Shown: one piece after another, positions 25,091 through 34,208 of the stretch
Layout: each line of letters starts with the position of its first letter
Numbering within the stretch: the first letter of the stretch is position 1
From: Gammaproteobacteria bacterium
GTDB taxonomy: Bacteria; Pseudomonadota; Gammaproteobacteria; GRL18
DNA length: 37,531 nucleotides
Assembly: GCA_027071355.1 (NCBI GenBank)
Contig: JALSUJ010000193.1
Coordinates: forward strand, 1-37,531
Direction of reading: 5' to 3'
The notes under the pieces: generated by a model
The model's database searches: none
Told to the model about the DNA's origin: nothing
The model's input: the letters and a program-made list of their open reading frames with translations, nothing else
Position numbers and translations under genes: made by a program

Positions 25091-25324
25091 ATGCAATTTT
25101 TAAATCGTGCTGGCCAACCGATAAATATAGATTTGTTCGACTCAGGTATAAATCACCACATTATTTTTACTGCTCAGTCAGTACCGGGTAAATCTTTTAT
25201 GGCAGATGACTGGACACAAAAAGCAGGAATTATAGACGAAGGATGGAGCTACCTTAAACCGTCAGAAGCTATTGACTGTGACCCAGAAAAAGAAAATATA
25301 AATATTATAACGAGAGAAAAATAA
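25091..25324 (+). CDS. Small traC-like protein: diverged partial duplicate of the TraC Walker-A segment
   Basis: The 77-residue product begins MQFLNRAGQPINIDLFDSG and continues to AQSVPGKSFMADD. This follows TraC from residue 415 (MQFVSRTGQLMNMDLFDSG, then AQSGSGKSFMTND). About a dozen residues are then missing, and the similarity resumes at WSYLKPSEAID (TraC RSYLKLSESID). The lysine-serine of the nucleotide loop is kept but the glycine pattern is damaged. It has its own ribosome binding site (AGAGG, about 8 bp before ATG), and its TAA overlaps the traC start (TAATG). It may be a decaying duplication, a leader cistron for traC, or a small modulator of TraC assembly. Confidence 0.65.
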   Translation: MQFLNRAGQPINIDLFDSGINHHIIFTAQSVPGKSFMADDWTQKAGIIDEGWSYLKPSEAIDCDPEKENINIITREK

Positions 25325-27717
25325 TGCATTTAGCTTCCGCCCCATCGTTATTTAGTGAGTTAGCGTATGATTTTAACAATCACCTTTTTTATCTTGAAGA
25401 GGATGAGAAAAGCAGTCATTTGGGGTTTGGTTATGTTTTTCCACCGATGCCAGGCTGTGATCATTTAACGACTGACAAACTTAGTGTTCTTTTTAACCAG
25501 AGCTTTCCGGATAATACCTTACTGCAAATCAGTTTATGGTCATCACCGGACCTTACTGAACCAATAAACAGGATACTTGCGCTGCGTAGTGAGGCAACCG
25601 GTGTCTTTAAAACCTTTACCGAAGAGAAAGTAGCTTACTTATATAATGCAATCAGTCATGAGCTCGACACGATCAGCGAACTAAAGCTTCGTGACATCCA
25701 ATGTATTTTAACTGTCAAAGTACCTGTTAAAGCGAATTTTACTGAGATTGATAAAGAGAATATAAATAGGCTCCGTTTAAATACCGAGCAAATATTAAAA
25801 ACCACCGGTATTTATGGGCAGCCCTTAACGCCTAATAAGCATCTTCGTATGATGGAGACAATCTTTAACTGGTCGGCAGATGCTTCCTGGCGAATAACAC
25901 CGTCTGATACGCATTATGATCCAACCATGATTATGGCAGATCAAATGATGGATCTTTCCACAATGCTTGAGATTAAAGCGGACGGGTTAAAAGTCAAAGA
26001 TAAATATATTCATATATTATCCCCGAAACGATACCCGGAATATATAACAACCGGCATGGCTATGCGTTATGCGGGAGATTATGAACAGGGATCGCGGGGA
26101 TTACGGGAGCCCTTTCTGATTACAGCTAGTCTGTATTTTCCCGCTGCCGAGAAAGTCAGGCAAAAACTGGAATTAAAAAGACAGTTTATAACCAAGCAGG
26201 CGCATGGACCCCTACTCGATTTTGTTCCGCGAATGGCTGTACAAAAACATGATATGGATGATTTTTTTGAGGCATTGGACAAAGGAGATCGTCCCTGTAA
26301 ATTCATGCTAACGTTTGCTGTTTTTGGTGACAAAAAAAGAAAGGCAGATGCCGCAGCCGCCAATATGAAAACCTACTTTCAGGAATTAGGTTTTACCCTA
26401 ATGGAAGACGCTTATTTTTGTAAGCCGCTTTTTCTAAATATGCTACCGTTTGGTGCGGACCCAAAACTCATTCGTGATGTTGTGCGCTATAAAACAATGG
26501 CAACGAATCATGCGGCACGCATGGTGCCGATGATGGCTGACTGGAAGGGAACCGGCAATGCCGCTATGCAGTTCGTTAGTCGTACCGGTCAGCTAATGAA
26601 TATGGATCTGTTTGATTCAGGCACAAACTACAACGCTATCATTGCTGCGCAGTCTGGTTCCGGTAAGTCATTTATGACAAATGACATTATTATGTCCTAT
26701 TTATCAATGGGCGCAAAAATATGGACCATAGACGTCGGACGGAGCTACCTTAAACTGTCAGAATCTATTGATGGTGTTTTTATGGCATTTGCACCTGAAA
26801 GTAATATCTGTCTTAATCCTTTTGATATTATTAAAGATTACTCAGAGGTCTCTGATGTTCTGGTTGGCTTGATTTCAGCGATGGCCGCGCAACACAAGCC
26901 ATTGTCCGATCTACAGGAGCAACAGCTTCGTAAGACATTAAAAGAGCAATGGGATATTCATAAAAATGCATTGACCATTGATATCATCTCCGAAACGCTG
27001 ATAGATCACCAGGACAGACGTATACAGGATATTGGAAATCAGCTTTATTCCTTTACCAGTAAAGGCGAGTACGGACGCTATTTCTCAGGTAAAAACAACA
27101 TAAATCTCGATAATCCTTTTACTGTACTGGAACTGGAAGAGTTAAAAGGAAGAAAGCATTTACAGCAGGTTGTGTTATTACAGCTTATCTATCAGATTCA
27201 GCAGGAAATGTACCTGGGAGAACTTGACAGGCCAAAAATATTAATTATTGATGAAGCCTGGGCGTTATTAACAGAAGGCGCGATAGGCAAGTTTATTGAA
27301 GATTCCTATCGACGAGTACGAAAATACGGGGGGGCCGTCATCGTTGTTACGCAGAGTGTGAACGATTTATATCAATCTTCAGGGGGGGCAGCCATCGTTG
27401 AAAACTCAGCAAATATGTATTTATTACGACAAAAAGCTGAAGTCATAGAAGCGATGAAAAGAGAAAAAAAATTACCGGTACATGAAGGGGGGTACGATCT
27501 GATAAAAAGCGTACATACCAACCCTGGACGGTATTCGGAAATATTCTTTATGACAGAAATGGGGGCAGGTATAGGCCGGTTGTACGTCAATCGGTTTTGT
27601 CAGCTGCTTTATTCAACAAAATCCCAGGAAGTTTATGCTCTTCAACAGATACGCAAAGAAAATAACTGCTCGATTGAAGTAGCAATTAATGAATATATCC
27701 GCCGGGAGAGTAAATAG
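25324..27717 (+). CDS. traC: TraC, VirB4-like secretion ATPase
   Basis: This 797-residue protein has an N-terminal TraC domain (about 20-410) and the ATPase domain, with Walker A AAQSGSGKSF at about 441-450, Walker B ILIIDEAWALL at about 640 and RRVRKYGGAVIVVTQS following. The length is right for F-type TraC (F TraC is 799). It powers pilus assembly at the cytoplasmic base of the channel. Its start overlaps the stop of the mini-traC gene, and its stop overlaps trbI, so translation is probably coupled throughout. Confidence 0.92.
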   Translation: MHLASAPSLFSELAYDFNNHLFYLEEDEKSSHLGFGYVFPPMPGCDHLTTDKLSVLFNQSFPDNTLLQISLWSSPDLTEPINRILALRSEATGVFKTFTEEKVAYLYNAISHELDTISELKLRDIQCILTVKVPVKANFTEIDKENINRLRLNTEQILKTTGIYGQPLTPNKHLRMMETIFNWSADASWRITPSDTHYDPTMIMADQMMDLSTMLEIKADGLKVKDKYIHILSPKRYPEYITTGMAMRYAGDYEQGSRGLREPFLITASLYFPAAEKVRQKLELKRQFITKQAHGPLLDFVPRMAVQKHDMDDFFEALDKGDRPCKFMLTFAVFGDKKRKADAAAANMKTYFQELGFTLMEDAYFCKPLFLNMLPFGADPKLIRDVVRYKTMATNHAARMVPMMADWKGTGNAAMQFVSRTGQLMNMDLFDSGTNYNAIIAAQSGSGKSFMTNDIIMSYLSMGAKIWTIDVGRSYLKLSESIDGVFMAFAPESNICLNPFDIIKDYSEVSDVLVGLISAMAAQHKPLSDLQEQQLRKTLKEQWDIHKNALTIDIISETLIDHQDRRIQDIGNQLYSFTSKGEYGRYFSGKNNINLDNPFTVLELEELKGRKHLQQVVLLQLIYQIQQEMYLGELDRPKILIIDEAWALLTEGAIGKFIEDSYRRVRKYGGAVIVVTQSVNDLYQSSGGAAIVENSANMYLLRQKAEVIEAMKREKKLPVHEGGYDLIKSVHTNPGRYSEIFFMTEMGAGIGRLYVNRFCQLLYSTKSQEVYALQQIRKENNCSIEVAINEYIRRESK

Positions 27718-28046
27718 TGAATTATTTCGACCTGTTATTGCGAGGGATTCTGGTGGTGTTAATCAGCGTCACAACCTGTTTTGTAATAATGAAACACTCT
27801 TTACCGAAGCCCGCCCCGCCCCAATCGATTATGGTCATCGATATTCCTAAAATCATTGAAACTCGCGTTAAGGCAGGCCATCTGTCAGCCAGGGAAAAAG
27901 AACAGTTTGCCGTGCAATTAATGAACAAGATAAAAAAATTATCGGATAAAGGGGTTGTTTTTATCAAGACAGATGCAGTGTTCAGAGCGCCCAAAAAAGA
28001 CTATTTCGTTTTCGACAAAACAAGAGCAAAACATCATGATCAATAA
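27717..28046 (+). CDS. trbI: TrbI-family inner-membrane protein (F-type)
   Basis: This 109-residue protein starts from GTG with GGGAGAG upstream. A single membrane segment lies near the N-terminus (about 8-24). The periplasmic part ends in KLSDKGVVFIKTDAVFRAPKKDY, the usual TrbI/TraW-neighbour pattern (G-V-V-F-x-x-D-A-V). In F, TrbI affects pilus retraction and length. Position between traC and traF supports the call. It overlaps traC by one base and the next gene by 11 bp. Confidence 0.75.
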   Translation: MNYFDLLLRGILVVLISVTTCFVIMKHSLPKPAPPQSIMVIDIPKIIETRVKAGHLSAREKEQFAVQLMNKIKKLSDKGVVFIKTDAVFRAPKKDYFVFDKTRAKHHDQ

Positions 28047-28563
28047 TATTTTAATTAAACTAAAAACCGATGTTTTTTACCGAAAACTTCTATTAACCGT
28101 TGTCTTCATTGTTTTATTTTTTCAGATTTTTGATTTTTTTACTTTTGGAATTGACCCGCAAACGTTTAAATCAAGTAATTACAGCTATTTCATTATTAAT
28201 AAACTCCAGAAAACGATTGTAAAAGGTAAAGACTATGCACTGGTAGGTGATTTTAATCTTTCAATACATAAAAAAGGCGAAACGATTATAAAGGTAGCCA
28301 GGGGTTTACCCGGCGATCATATTGTTGTAAAAAATGGTTACGTCAGCATTAACAACGGTAAAAAAGAGAAACTCTGGCTTTTTAAGACATTAAAGAAATA
28401 TTTTAAGAACAAACAAAAGCTATCAGATTATGATATGGATATTGTTCTAAAACCGGGTCAATTATGGATGATGGGAACAACGATTTATAGTTACGATTCA
28501 CGTTACCACGGACCGTTTAAGAAAAGCCAGATTATTGGTAGAGCTTACCCTGTCGATATATAA
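28036..28563 (+). CDS. traF: TraF-type S26 signal peptidase of the transfer system
   Basis: The protein has about 175 residues, with one N-terminal membrane segment (about 17-37). The S26 region follows: IIKVARGLPGD at about 84-94 includes the lysine of the Ser-Lys dyad, and GTTIYSYDSRYHGPFKKSQIIGRA near the end matches the YDSRY-G-F motif of conjugative TraF/TrhF peptidases. The nucleophile region is unusual: SSNYS (46-50) replaces the common SxPxG-type motif, so the catalytic serine cannot be assigned with certainty. It probably processes the pilin. ATG 28036 is preferred over the long frame from 27955. Confidence 0.75.
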   Translation: MINNILIKLKTDVFYRKLLLTVVFIVLFFQIFDFFTFGIDPQTFKSSNYSYFIINKLQKTIVKGKDYALVGDFNLSIHKKGETIIKVARGLPGDHIVVKNGYVSINNGKKEKLWLFKTLKKYFKNKQKLSDYDMDIVLKPGQLWMMGTTIYSYDSRYHGPFKKSQIIGRAYPVDI

Positions 28564-28570
28564 AAAACAC

Positions 28571-28616
28571 ACATCTTCTCTTCAGGACAAATATAGATTT
28601 TACTAAATGATAAAAT
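28571..28616 (+). promoter_or_regulatory. Partial dyad element F with -10 box
   Basis: The right-arm-like ACATCTTC and CTTCAGGACA follow an A-rich run (TAAAAAACAC), as in element D, but the left arm is missing because the traF stop region occupies that place. TAAAAT lies 26 bp after the CTTCAG end, the same spacing as in A, C, D and E. It is a weak member of the family. Confidence 0.35.
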
Positions 28617-28690
28617 GGTTTATGTTTCAACCAATGGTCAACAAGTAATAATAAAACGACATCAGATCGACAGTGAGGCAGAAGTAATTC

Positions 28691-29086
28691 ATGAAAAATG
28701 AACAACTTAATCGAATTACACGCAGCATAATTAGCTATACCTACCTTAACTTTATGATTAAAGGTTATGCATTAGTGGTTGGCATTTCTTTGTTTTTTAT
28801 TGCATCCCTTTATCACCAATCTGCCTCATTTCCTACTATTAACATGGCGCTTACCTTTATTGTACTTGCATTATGGCAAATTGATGCACACACCTACCGT
28901 ACAAAAATCGCCTACAGTCGTCTTTATCAATCCATTTGCAATAAAAAAACACCATCAAACTCGATGGACACCGGTCGTTTTATGAAGGACATCCCGATGA
29001 GACATATTTTATGGAAGTTTCATACATCCTCATTGTATGTTGCTATCATCACTGCTGCCGCCATATTTTCTTTCATTAAGATATGA
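28691..29086 (+). CDS. Small inner-membrane protein of unknown function
   Basis: This 131-residue protein has about three membrane segments (about 22-42, 48-62 and 112-130). The polar loop contains IDAHTYRTKIAYSRLYQSI. I recognise no family. It is set apart from traF by 127 bp containing the partial dyad F and a possible promoter, and it overlaps the next gene by 4 bp (ATGA), so it is co-expressed with trbC-traW. GAGG lies about 12 bp before the ATG. Confidence 0.6.
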   Translation: MKNEQLNRITRSIISYTYLNFMIKGYALVVGISLFFIASLYHQSASFPTINMALTFIVLALWQIDAHTYRTKIAYSRLYQSICNKKTPSNSMDTGRFMKDIPMRHILWKFHTSSLYVAIITAAAIFSFIKI

Positions 29087-30246
29087 AAAAAATAATTCTT
29101 TTTATCTCTTGCTGTCTACTATTCTCATCGGTCCAGGCCACAACGAGTCCGGATTGGCTACAGCATTCACTGGATATTGCCAAAAAAATTAAGATTGATA
29201 AAAGCCTTATTCATGTCAAACCGACCGAAGAACAGCGCAAGTTGGCCGCCGAACTTCTTCAGTCATCTCGAAAAATAACCAGCAGGGCGATGGTCAAAAA
29301 AGAAGCCGGCAAAATTACCAACCCAGCAAAACGATTATACAAAAAAGCAAAAACCTTTATTTTTCTCAGCTTTTCGATTCCGGAAAGTCAGTTAAAAAGC
29401 ATTATTAACACCATGGATACTGATGGCTCGACTGCAGGACTCATCCAGGGCTTGAAAAAGGGTATGAATATCACGCAGACAATGAATTACCTTCAATCGC
29501 TGCTCAAGAACAAAAAAAATCAGCCTTCCGTGTTTATCAATCCAGCACCTTTTAAAAAGTACAGCATCGATGTTGCCCCAACGATTCTCCAGCCAACAAA
29601 AAATGGATTCATTTCAGCCGCCGGCATTGTTAACCGAAACTGGCTTGATGAACAACGCAAGGCCGGTAAAAAAGACTATTTGGGCAAATATGGAACAACC
29701 TACCCGGTCATTGAGGAAAACCTGATCGATGTGATGAAACGCCGTATGGCTGCCATCGATCCCGAGAAGGAAAAACAGAAAATGATTGCTAATTATTGGA
29801 AAGAGCGTCATTTTGAGACATTACAACCGGCTCAAAAAGACCGTGCTTACCTGATTGATCCATCCTTGCATATCATGAAGGATATCAGAACCCCGGACGG
29901 GATCCTTGTTGCCAGAAAAGGGCAGGTGATCAATCCTCTGGACAGGGCACCACTGACCAAAACCATTGTTATTTTTAACCCGAATCGCCAGGCAGAATTA
30001 CGTTACGTTAAAGCCATGAGTGACCGCTTCTATAAAAAAACCCGAGGGATGATTCTGATTGCGACACAAATACAGCGCAAAAATGGCTGGCAGGTATTAA
30101 AAAATCTGAGAGCAAAATTAAAATATCCAATTTATTTACTGAGCAAGGCAGTTGAGGTGCGTTTTCATTTAAAGGTAACGCCAACCGTTATTTCAGAACA
30201 AGGCAAAAAGTTAAAGATGGAGGAAATTCATGTCAGTAATTTGTAA
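29083..30246 (+). CDS. traW: TrbC-TraW fusion, pilus assembly protein
   Basis: This 387-residue protein has a signal peptide (MKKIILFISCCLLFSSVQA). The first half carries the F-type TrbC domain (FIFLSFSIPESQLKSII, INPAPFKKYSIDVAPTI). The second half is TraW (PVIEENLIDVMKRRM, RAYLIDPSLHIMKDIRTPDG, KGQVINPLDRAPL, VIFNPNRQAEL). In F these are two genes. The fused form is normal in IncHI, IncA/C and SXT-type systems, so it marks the lineage rather than being an oddity. It acts in the periplasm with TraU. Its end overlaps traU by 17 bp. Confidence 0.9.
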   Translation: MKKIILFISCCLLFSSVQATTSPDWLQHSLDIAKKIKIDKSLIHVKPTEEQRKLAAELLQSSRKITSRAMVKKEAGKITNPAKRLYKKAKTFIFLSFSIPESQLKSIINTMDTDGSTAGLIQGLKKGMNITQTMNYLQSLLKNKKNQPSVFINPAPFKKYSIDVAPTILQPTKNGFISAAGIVNRNWLDEQRKAGKKDYLGKYGTTYPVIEENLIDVMKRRMAAIDPEKEKQKMIANYWKERHFETLQPAQKDRAYLIDPSLHIMKDIRTPDGILVARKGQVINPLDRAPLTKTIVIFNPNRQAELRYVKAMSDRFYKKTRGMILIATQIQRKNGWQVLKNLRAKLKYPIYLLSKAVEVRFHLKVTPTVISEQGKKLKMEEIHVSNL

Positions 30247-31339
30247 AACGCTGTGTCACACCATCTTGTTGTTACTTTCCTGTCTAAGCACGCTAGTCGT
30301 TGCTGCACCAGCAACAACAACGACAACAACACCCGATCCAAGTTGTCCTAACGCGCATTTTTTTAAACATATTTTAACCGATACCTGCTGGAACTGTTTT
30401 TTTCCGATCCAGCTAATGGGGGCGAAATTCGGATCAAGGAAAATAAGTGTCAAAAAACCATCAAATAAAACAGGAGGTGCAATTAGCGTAACCAATAATA
30501 CAGTCATTGGCCCTGATTATCCGTCTAGCGCCAACACCAATCCTGCTTGTGTCTGTTATGATAATCTAGGCGTTCCCAAACCGGGTTTTACCCTGGGGGC
30601 CTGGTTACCTGTCAACCTTACAGAAATTGTACGCACGCCTTATTGTTCACCAACACTGGGAGGCGTGAAGCTTAATCCGGGTATTCGATTATTAGGGGGA
30701 TCGCGGGAAAGAGACGGGCCGGGAAAACTAAGTTTTTATCAGTATCATTATTTTGCTTATCCCGCAATGTTCATGCTTGATTTGCTGTCTGAGCCAGAAT
30801 GTAATCCGGACGGTTATCTTGATATGGACTTAATGTTTATCTCAGAGCTTGATCCTACCTGGAACGAAGATGAACTGTCCCTTCTTGTGGTGCCTGAAGA
30901 GATAATATTTTCTAATCCGATTGCACTGGCTGCCTGTATTGGTGATGCTGTGTCATCAACAGCGGGGCATCCACTGGATAAGCTTTTTTGGTGTGCAGGG
31001 GGGTGGGGTTTGATGTATCCATTAACCGGACATCTAACCAATTTGGACAGCCCGCCAACCGATGCCGCATTACTGACAACAAGGGTGTTGGCAACATTGC
31101 ACCGCCGGGGGATGGCGTATGCAACAGTCGGCGATAGCAACCTATGTAAAGCACATTTCTCACCAATGATTCCCAAATCGCAATATAAAATGAGTCAGTT
31201 TTATCCGGTTGCCGAGGCAAACAGTAATCACTGGATTGGGCAGTCTTCTTTCACCTGGGGTGAATGGCGTAACGTGCCGGCCACGGGCGAGGACTTTGTT
31301 GAGGTTATCTGGCGTTGGACGGATTGCTGTATCCGTTAG
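30230..31339 (+). CDS. traU: TraU, periplasmic mating-pair and DNA-transfer protein
   Basis: This 369-residue protein has a signal peptide ending near VVAAPA. Typical TraU features are CPNAHFFKHILTDTCWNCFFPI, the many paired cysteines, and the WGEWRNVP and TDCCIR ending. GGAGG stands just before the ATG inside the end of traW. TraU is needed for DNA transfer more than for pilus formation. Its disulfides are probable clients of the DsbC encoded upstream. Confidence 0.92.
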   Translation: MSVICKTLCHTILLLLSCLSTLVVAAPATTTTTTPDPSCPNAHFFKHILTDTCWNCFFPIQLMGAKFGSRKISVKKPSNKTGGAISVTNNTVIGPDYPSSANTNPACVCYDNLGVPKPGFTLGAWLPVNLTEIVRTPYCSPTLGGVKLNPGIRLLGGSRERDGPGKLSFYQYHYFAYPAMFMLDLLSEPECNPDGYLDMDLMFISELDPTWNEDELSLLVVPEEIIFSNPIALAACIGDAVSSTAGHPLDKLFWCAGGWGLMYPLTGHLTNLDSPPTDAALLTTRVLATLHRRGMAYATVGDSNLCKAHFSPMIPKSQYKMSQFYPVAEANSNHWIGQSSFTWGEWRNVPATGEDFVEVIWRWTDCCIR

Positions 31340-31362
31340 CACAAAAACAAATGGAATAAAAT

Positions 31363-34155
31363 ATGTTTTTAACTAATACTATAAAAAGCAAACCTTTTAA
31401 TCTTTTTGTTATAACCGTATTTTTGTTAACGCAATCAACGTGGGTTATCGCTGATAAAATGGATGCCGCAGCATTAGTCGGTCAGAATGCAGCACGATCA
31501 GTGATGGATGGTGCTCCCATGCAACAAACAGGTACTTCATTAAGTAGTCCAAACTTTACTTACAAAGATATCAACGGGAATACCCATACGATTAATGGTG
31601 GCGTTCTAGCCACGCCGAATACGGGCGCTCCCCCGACAGCCGGGCAACAAAGTCAATATAATCTTTTTTCAACAAACAATATTTATCAAGACAAAACTGC
31701 AACAAAAAATCTGACGAACGCCTATGTCAACACACATGCAACCATGCAGGACCTGGCCGTTGATACGGTTAACCAGAGTGCAGCACAATCTCACCCACCG
31801 ATGACAAGCGATCCTGTCTGGGTGCAGTCTGATGCGACAATGAATAATTTAAGCACCATTGCCCATACTTTTGCAGACTGTTCGCAATCATCCACAATCA
31901 CGAACACCCCTTCGGTGACGCACCTGGCTGATTTGCGTCATTGTGAACGAAAAACCGTGCAGTCGCAAAATTGTTCCACACATCATAATTATGATAATTC
32001 GGTGTTTGAGATGAACGGAATAAGTAGTTCAGCGGGCGCATATCAGTCTTGTGGTCCAGGCTGTATCTGGTTATGGGTTGGCCATAACGTTGATAACAAT
32101 TATTACGGTGGAGCATGTACTGTCTTTAACCAGCTGACTTCCGTTAAAGTATTAAAACCAGGTGCTATTCTTTCCGCAAAAATGACCTATGTCAGGTATG
32201 ATGATCACATACAAATAAAACTCAACAATAACGTTGTCTATCAAGGTCACTGGCAATCGGGTGGTTTTACAAATGGTGTTAATTGTGAATTAGGTGTAAG
32301 TTGGACCGATGCTCCAAATCTTGATGTGACTACTGAATTTAAAAGTGTTCCGCCAGGGGGTACGTTGAATTTTTCAACAACAACTGCCGTTGGTGGTGGT
32401 GGCGAGGGTTACTCAAGGATAGAAATACACTACGACCCAACCAAACTTGCTGCCGCAGATAACTGGACACCGCAAAGCTGTGTGGATGCTTATACTTTTG
32501 CAAAAAATTCGCCTTTTTGCACGTCAGCCACAGCAACCTGTACCAATCAGCTACAGACCGGTACCTATACGAATTCATTAGGCACAACCTATACCGAAGC
32601 TAATTTACTCCCAAGTCCTTTTACTGGCGTTAGCAATCTTTGTAAGGATGTAAAAGTAAGTACATCCTGTGATTTCACATCTGGGAACCTGCCTTGTTAT
32701 ACCGACATCAATGGCAATACACAATGTCCCACCAACACCAATCCTGTTACTAATTCCTGCACGACGATGGCAGCTGATCCAAATTGTGCTTTTGTAACCG
32801 GATCAACGGTTTGTGTTGGTGGGGCAACTGATCCGGCAACCGGAAGATGCTTATTATACCAGGACACCTACGATTGCGGTTACAATGTAACGGTACCCAA
32901 TCAGACTATAACCAATTCCGTGAATTGTCCAGGGCCTATTCGCTGCATGGGAACGGCCTGTACCCAGAATATTCAGGAAACAAACAAGGATTTTGCGTCA
33001 ACAGCCGCTAAAATGCAGGCCATAAAAATGATGGCCATGGACACCAAATGCAACATTAGCGCAACAGGTGGAGGGGGACCGGGGACGGATTGCAAGGTTT
33101 TTACCGGAAAACCTGCGCAATGTAAAAAAGCGGTCGGCGGGACAGCAAACTGCTGCAAGGAACCATCAGGCATTAGTATGGCCGATTACCTGAAAATGAT
33201 ATATGCCGTGTATTCTTTAAATAAAGCAGCTTTAGCAGTTGAATCGCCAGGCGCACTACTGGGGTCATACCAGCAATTTGTCCATACAGCAGGTCGGACC
33301 TACAGCAATATCTCCAGTGGTGTAGGGAGTTTATGGCGTTCAGCCAAACAAAGTATTTTTGGCGGTGGGTCAGCGCAGGCCTCGGCGAAGGTAGCGGTAA
33401 ACACCGGTACCCAGGCGGCCAAACAAGGGATGATTAGTCAGTTTGCCAGTAAATTAACCACTAAAGCAGCTAATTATGTGGCAAACACGTTTGGTGCGAA
33501 TACGGCTAATTTGCTGTTTCAACAGACAACTGTTTCTGCTACTGGACAAATTTCTAACAGCCCCATAGCACAAGGAGGATCATATAGTAGTGCTACCTTG
33601 ACCGGCCCACTCAGCAGCGCCGCTGGCGCAGTCATGGCCGCTTACATGTATTACACCCTGGCCGTTACTATTATAAGATTAGCCTACAAATGCACCAAAC
33701 CGGAGTTTCAGCTAGGCGCAAAGAGAAAATTACGCAGCACGCATTTTGTCGGAAGCTACTGTGCGCAGAGTGCGTTATTCGCCTGTATCGAGAAAAAAGA
33801 GACATATTGTGAGTTTTCATCCCCCCTGGCTCGCATATTAAACGAGCAGATTCGTCCGCAACTGGGTCTTGGCTGGGGAACAGCAAAATCACCCAATTGC
33901 ACGGGCATGACAATCAATCAGATCAGTAATGTTAACTGGGATTTAGTGGATCTGTCAGAATGGAAAGCTATTCTATCGGCCAATAATATGCTCAAAACCA
34001 TTCAGGATACCACCATGAACAAGTTAACCGGGAGCGGCAATGTGATGAATGTTAACGGCGATCGTCAGACAGTATTAAAACGGGCACAGAACACCATTAA
34101 TACGTCTAACCCTGGTGTTGTTCGAGAAACGATAAGGCAGAACCCCTTGCCTTGA
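31363..34155 (+). CDS. traN: TraN, outer-membrane mating-pair stabilisation protein
   Basis: This 930-residue cysteine-rich protein has a signal peptide (cleavage near TWVIA-D). The N-terminal half is rich in N, T and S, with a large extracellular insert (about 220-400). The middle has cysteine clusters (CDFTSGNLPCYTDINGNTQC, CVGGATDPATGRC, CNISATGGGGPGTDC). The C-terminus contains KAVGGTANCCKEPSG and the TraN core CTKPEFQLGAKRKL. TraN contacts recipient outer-membrane proteins, and its variable part sets recipient preference. It ends the main secretion gene run. The next promoter overlaps its stop codon. Confidence 0.92.
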   Translation: MFLTNTIKSKPFNLFVITVFLLTQSTWVIADKMDAAALVGQNAARSVMDGAPMQQTGTSLSSPNFTYKDINGNTHTINGGVLATPNTGAPPTAGQQSQYNLFSTNNIYQDKTATKNLTNAYVNTHATMQDLAVDTVNQSAAQSHPPMTSDPVWVQSDATMNNLSTIAHTFADCSQSSTITNTPSVTHLADLRHCERKTVQSQNCSTHHNYDNSVFEMNGISSSAGAYQSCGPGCIWLWVGHNVDNNYYGGACTVFNQLTSVKVLKPGAILSAKMTYVRYDDHIQIKLNNNVVYQGHWQSGGFTNGVNCELGVSWTDAPNLDVTTEFKSVPPGGTLNFSTTTAVGGGGEGYSRIEIHYDPTKLAAADNWTPQSCVDAYTFAKNSPFCTSATATCTNQLQTGTYTNSLGTTYTEANLLPSPFTGVSNLCKDVKVSTSCDFTSGNLPCYTDINGNTQCPTNTNPVTNSCTTMAADPNCAFVTGSTVCVGGATDPATGRCLLYQDTYDCGYNVTVPNQTITNSVNCPGPIRCMGTACTQNIQETNKDFASTAAKMQAIKMMAMDTKCNISATGGGGPGTDCKVFTGKPAQCKKAVGGTANCCKEPSGISMADYLKMIYAVYSLNKAALAVESPGALLGSYQQFVHTAGRTYSNISSGVGSLWRSAKQSIFGGGSAQASAKVAVNTGTQAAKQGMISQFASKLTTKAANYVANTFGANTANLLFQQTTVSATGQISNSPIAQGGSYSSATLTGPLSSAAGAVMAAYMYYTLAVTIIRLAYKCTKPEFQLGAKRKLRSTHFVGSYCAQSALFACIEKKETYCEFSSPLARILNEQIRPQLGLGWGTAKSPNCTGMTINQISNVNWDLVDLSEWKAILSANNMLKTIQDTTMNKLTGSGNVMNVNGDRQTVLKRAQNTINTSNPGVVRETIRQNPLP

Positions 34156-34180
34156 CAATACTCTAATTAAGGAGTATATT
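34152..34180 (+). promoter_or_regulatory. Strong sigma70-type promoter overlapping the traN stop
   Basis: A perfect TTGACA (34152-34157) overlaps the TGA of traN. A 17-bp spacer and TATATT (34175-34180) follow. The spacer holds a dyad ATACTC/GAGTAT running into the -10 box, which could be an operator. A small GCTTT/AAAGC hairpin just before the next start encloses its GGAG ribosome binding site. Confidence 0.7.
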
Positions 34181-34208
34181 CAAATGATATAGCTTTTGGA
34201 GAAAGCCG

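Noticed and set aside
25091-25324. The mini-traC frame as a frameshifted start of traC itself
   Set aside because: traC at 25324 is full length (797 residues) with its own complete N-terminal domain. The small gene matches its middle, not its start.
20969-28335. Further GTTGTAA sequences (for example near 20969 and 28324) as extra Ter sites
   Set aside because: They lose the YTAA part of the core, so they are no better than chance matches.
29083-30246. The TrbC-TraW fusion as a novel gene fusion
   Set aside because: The fused form is the normal state in IncHI, IncA/C and SXT/R391-type transfer systems.
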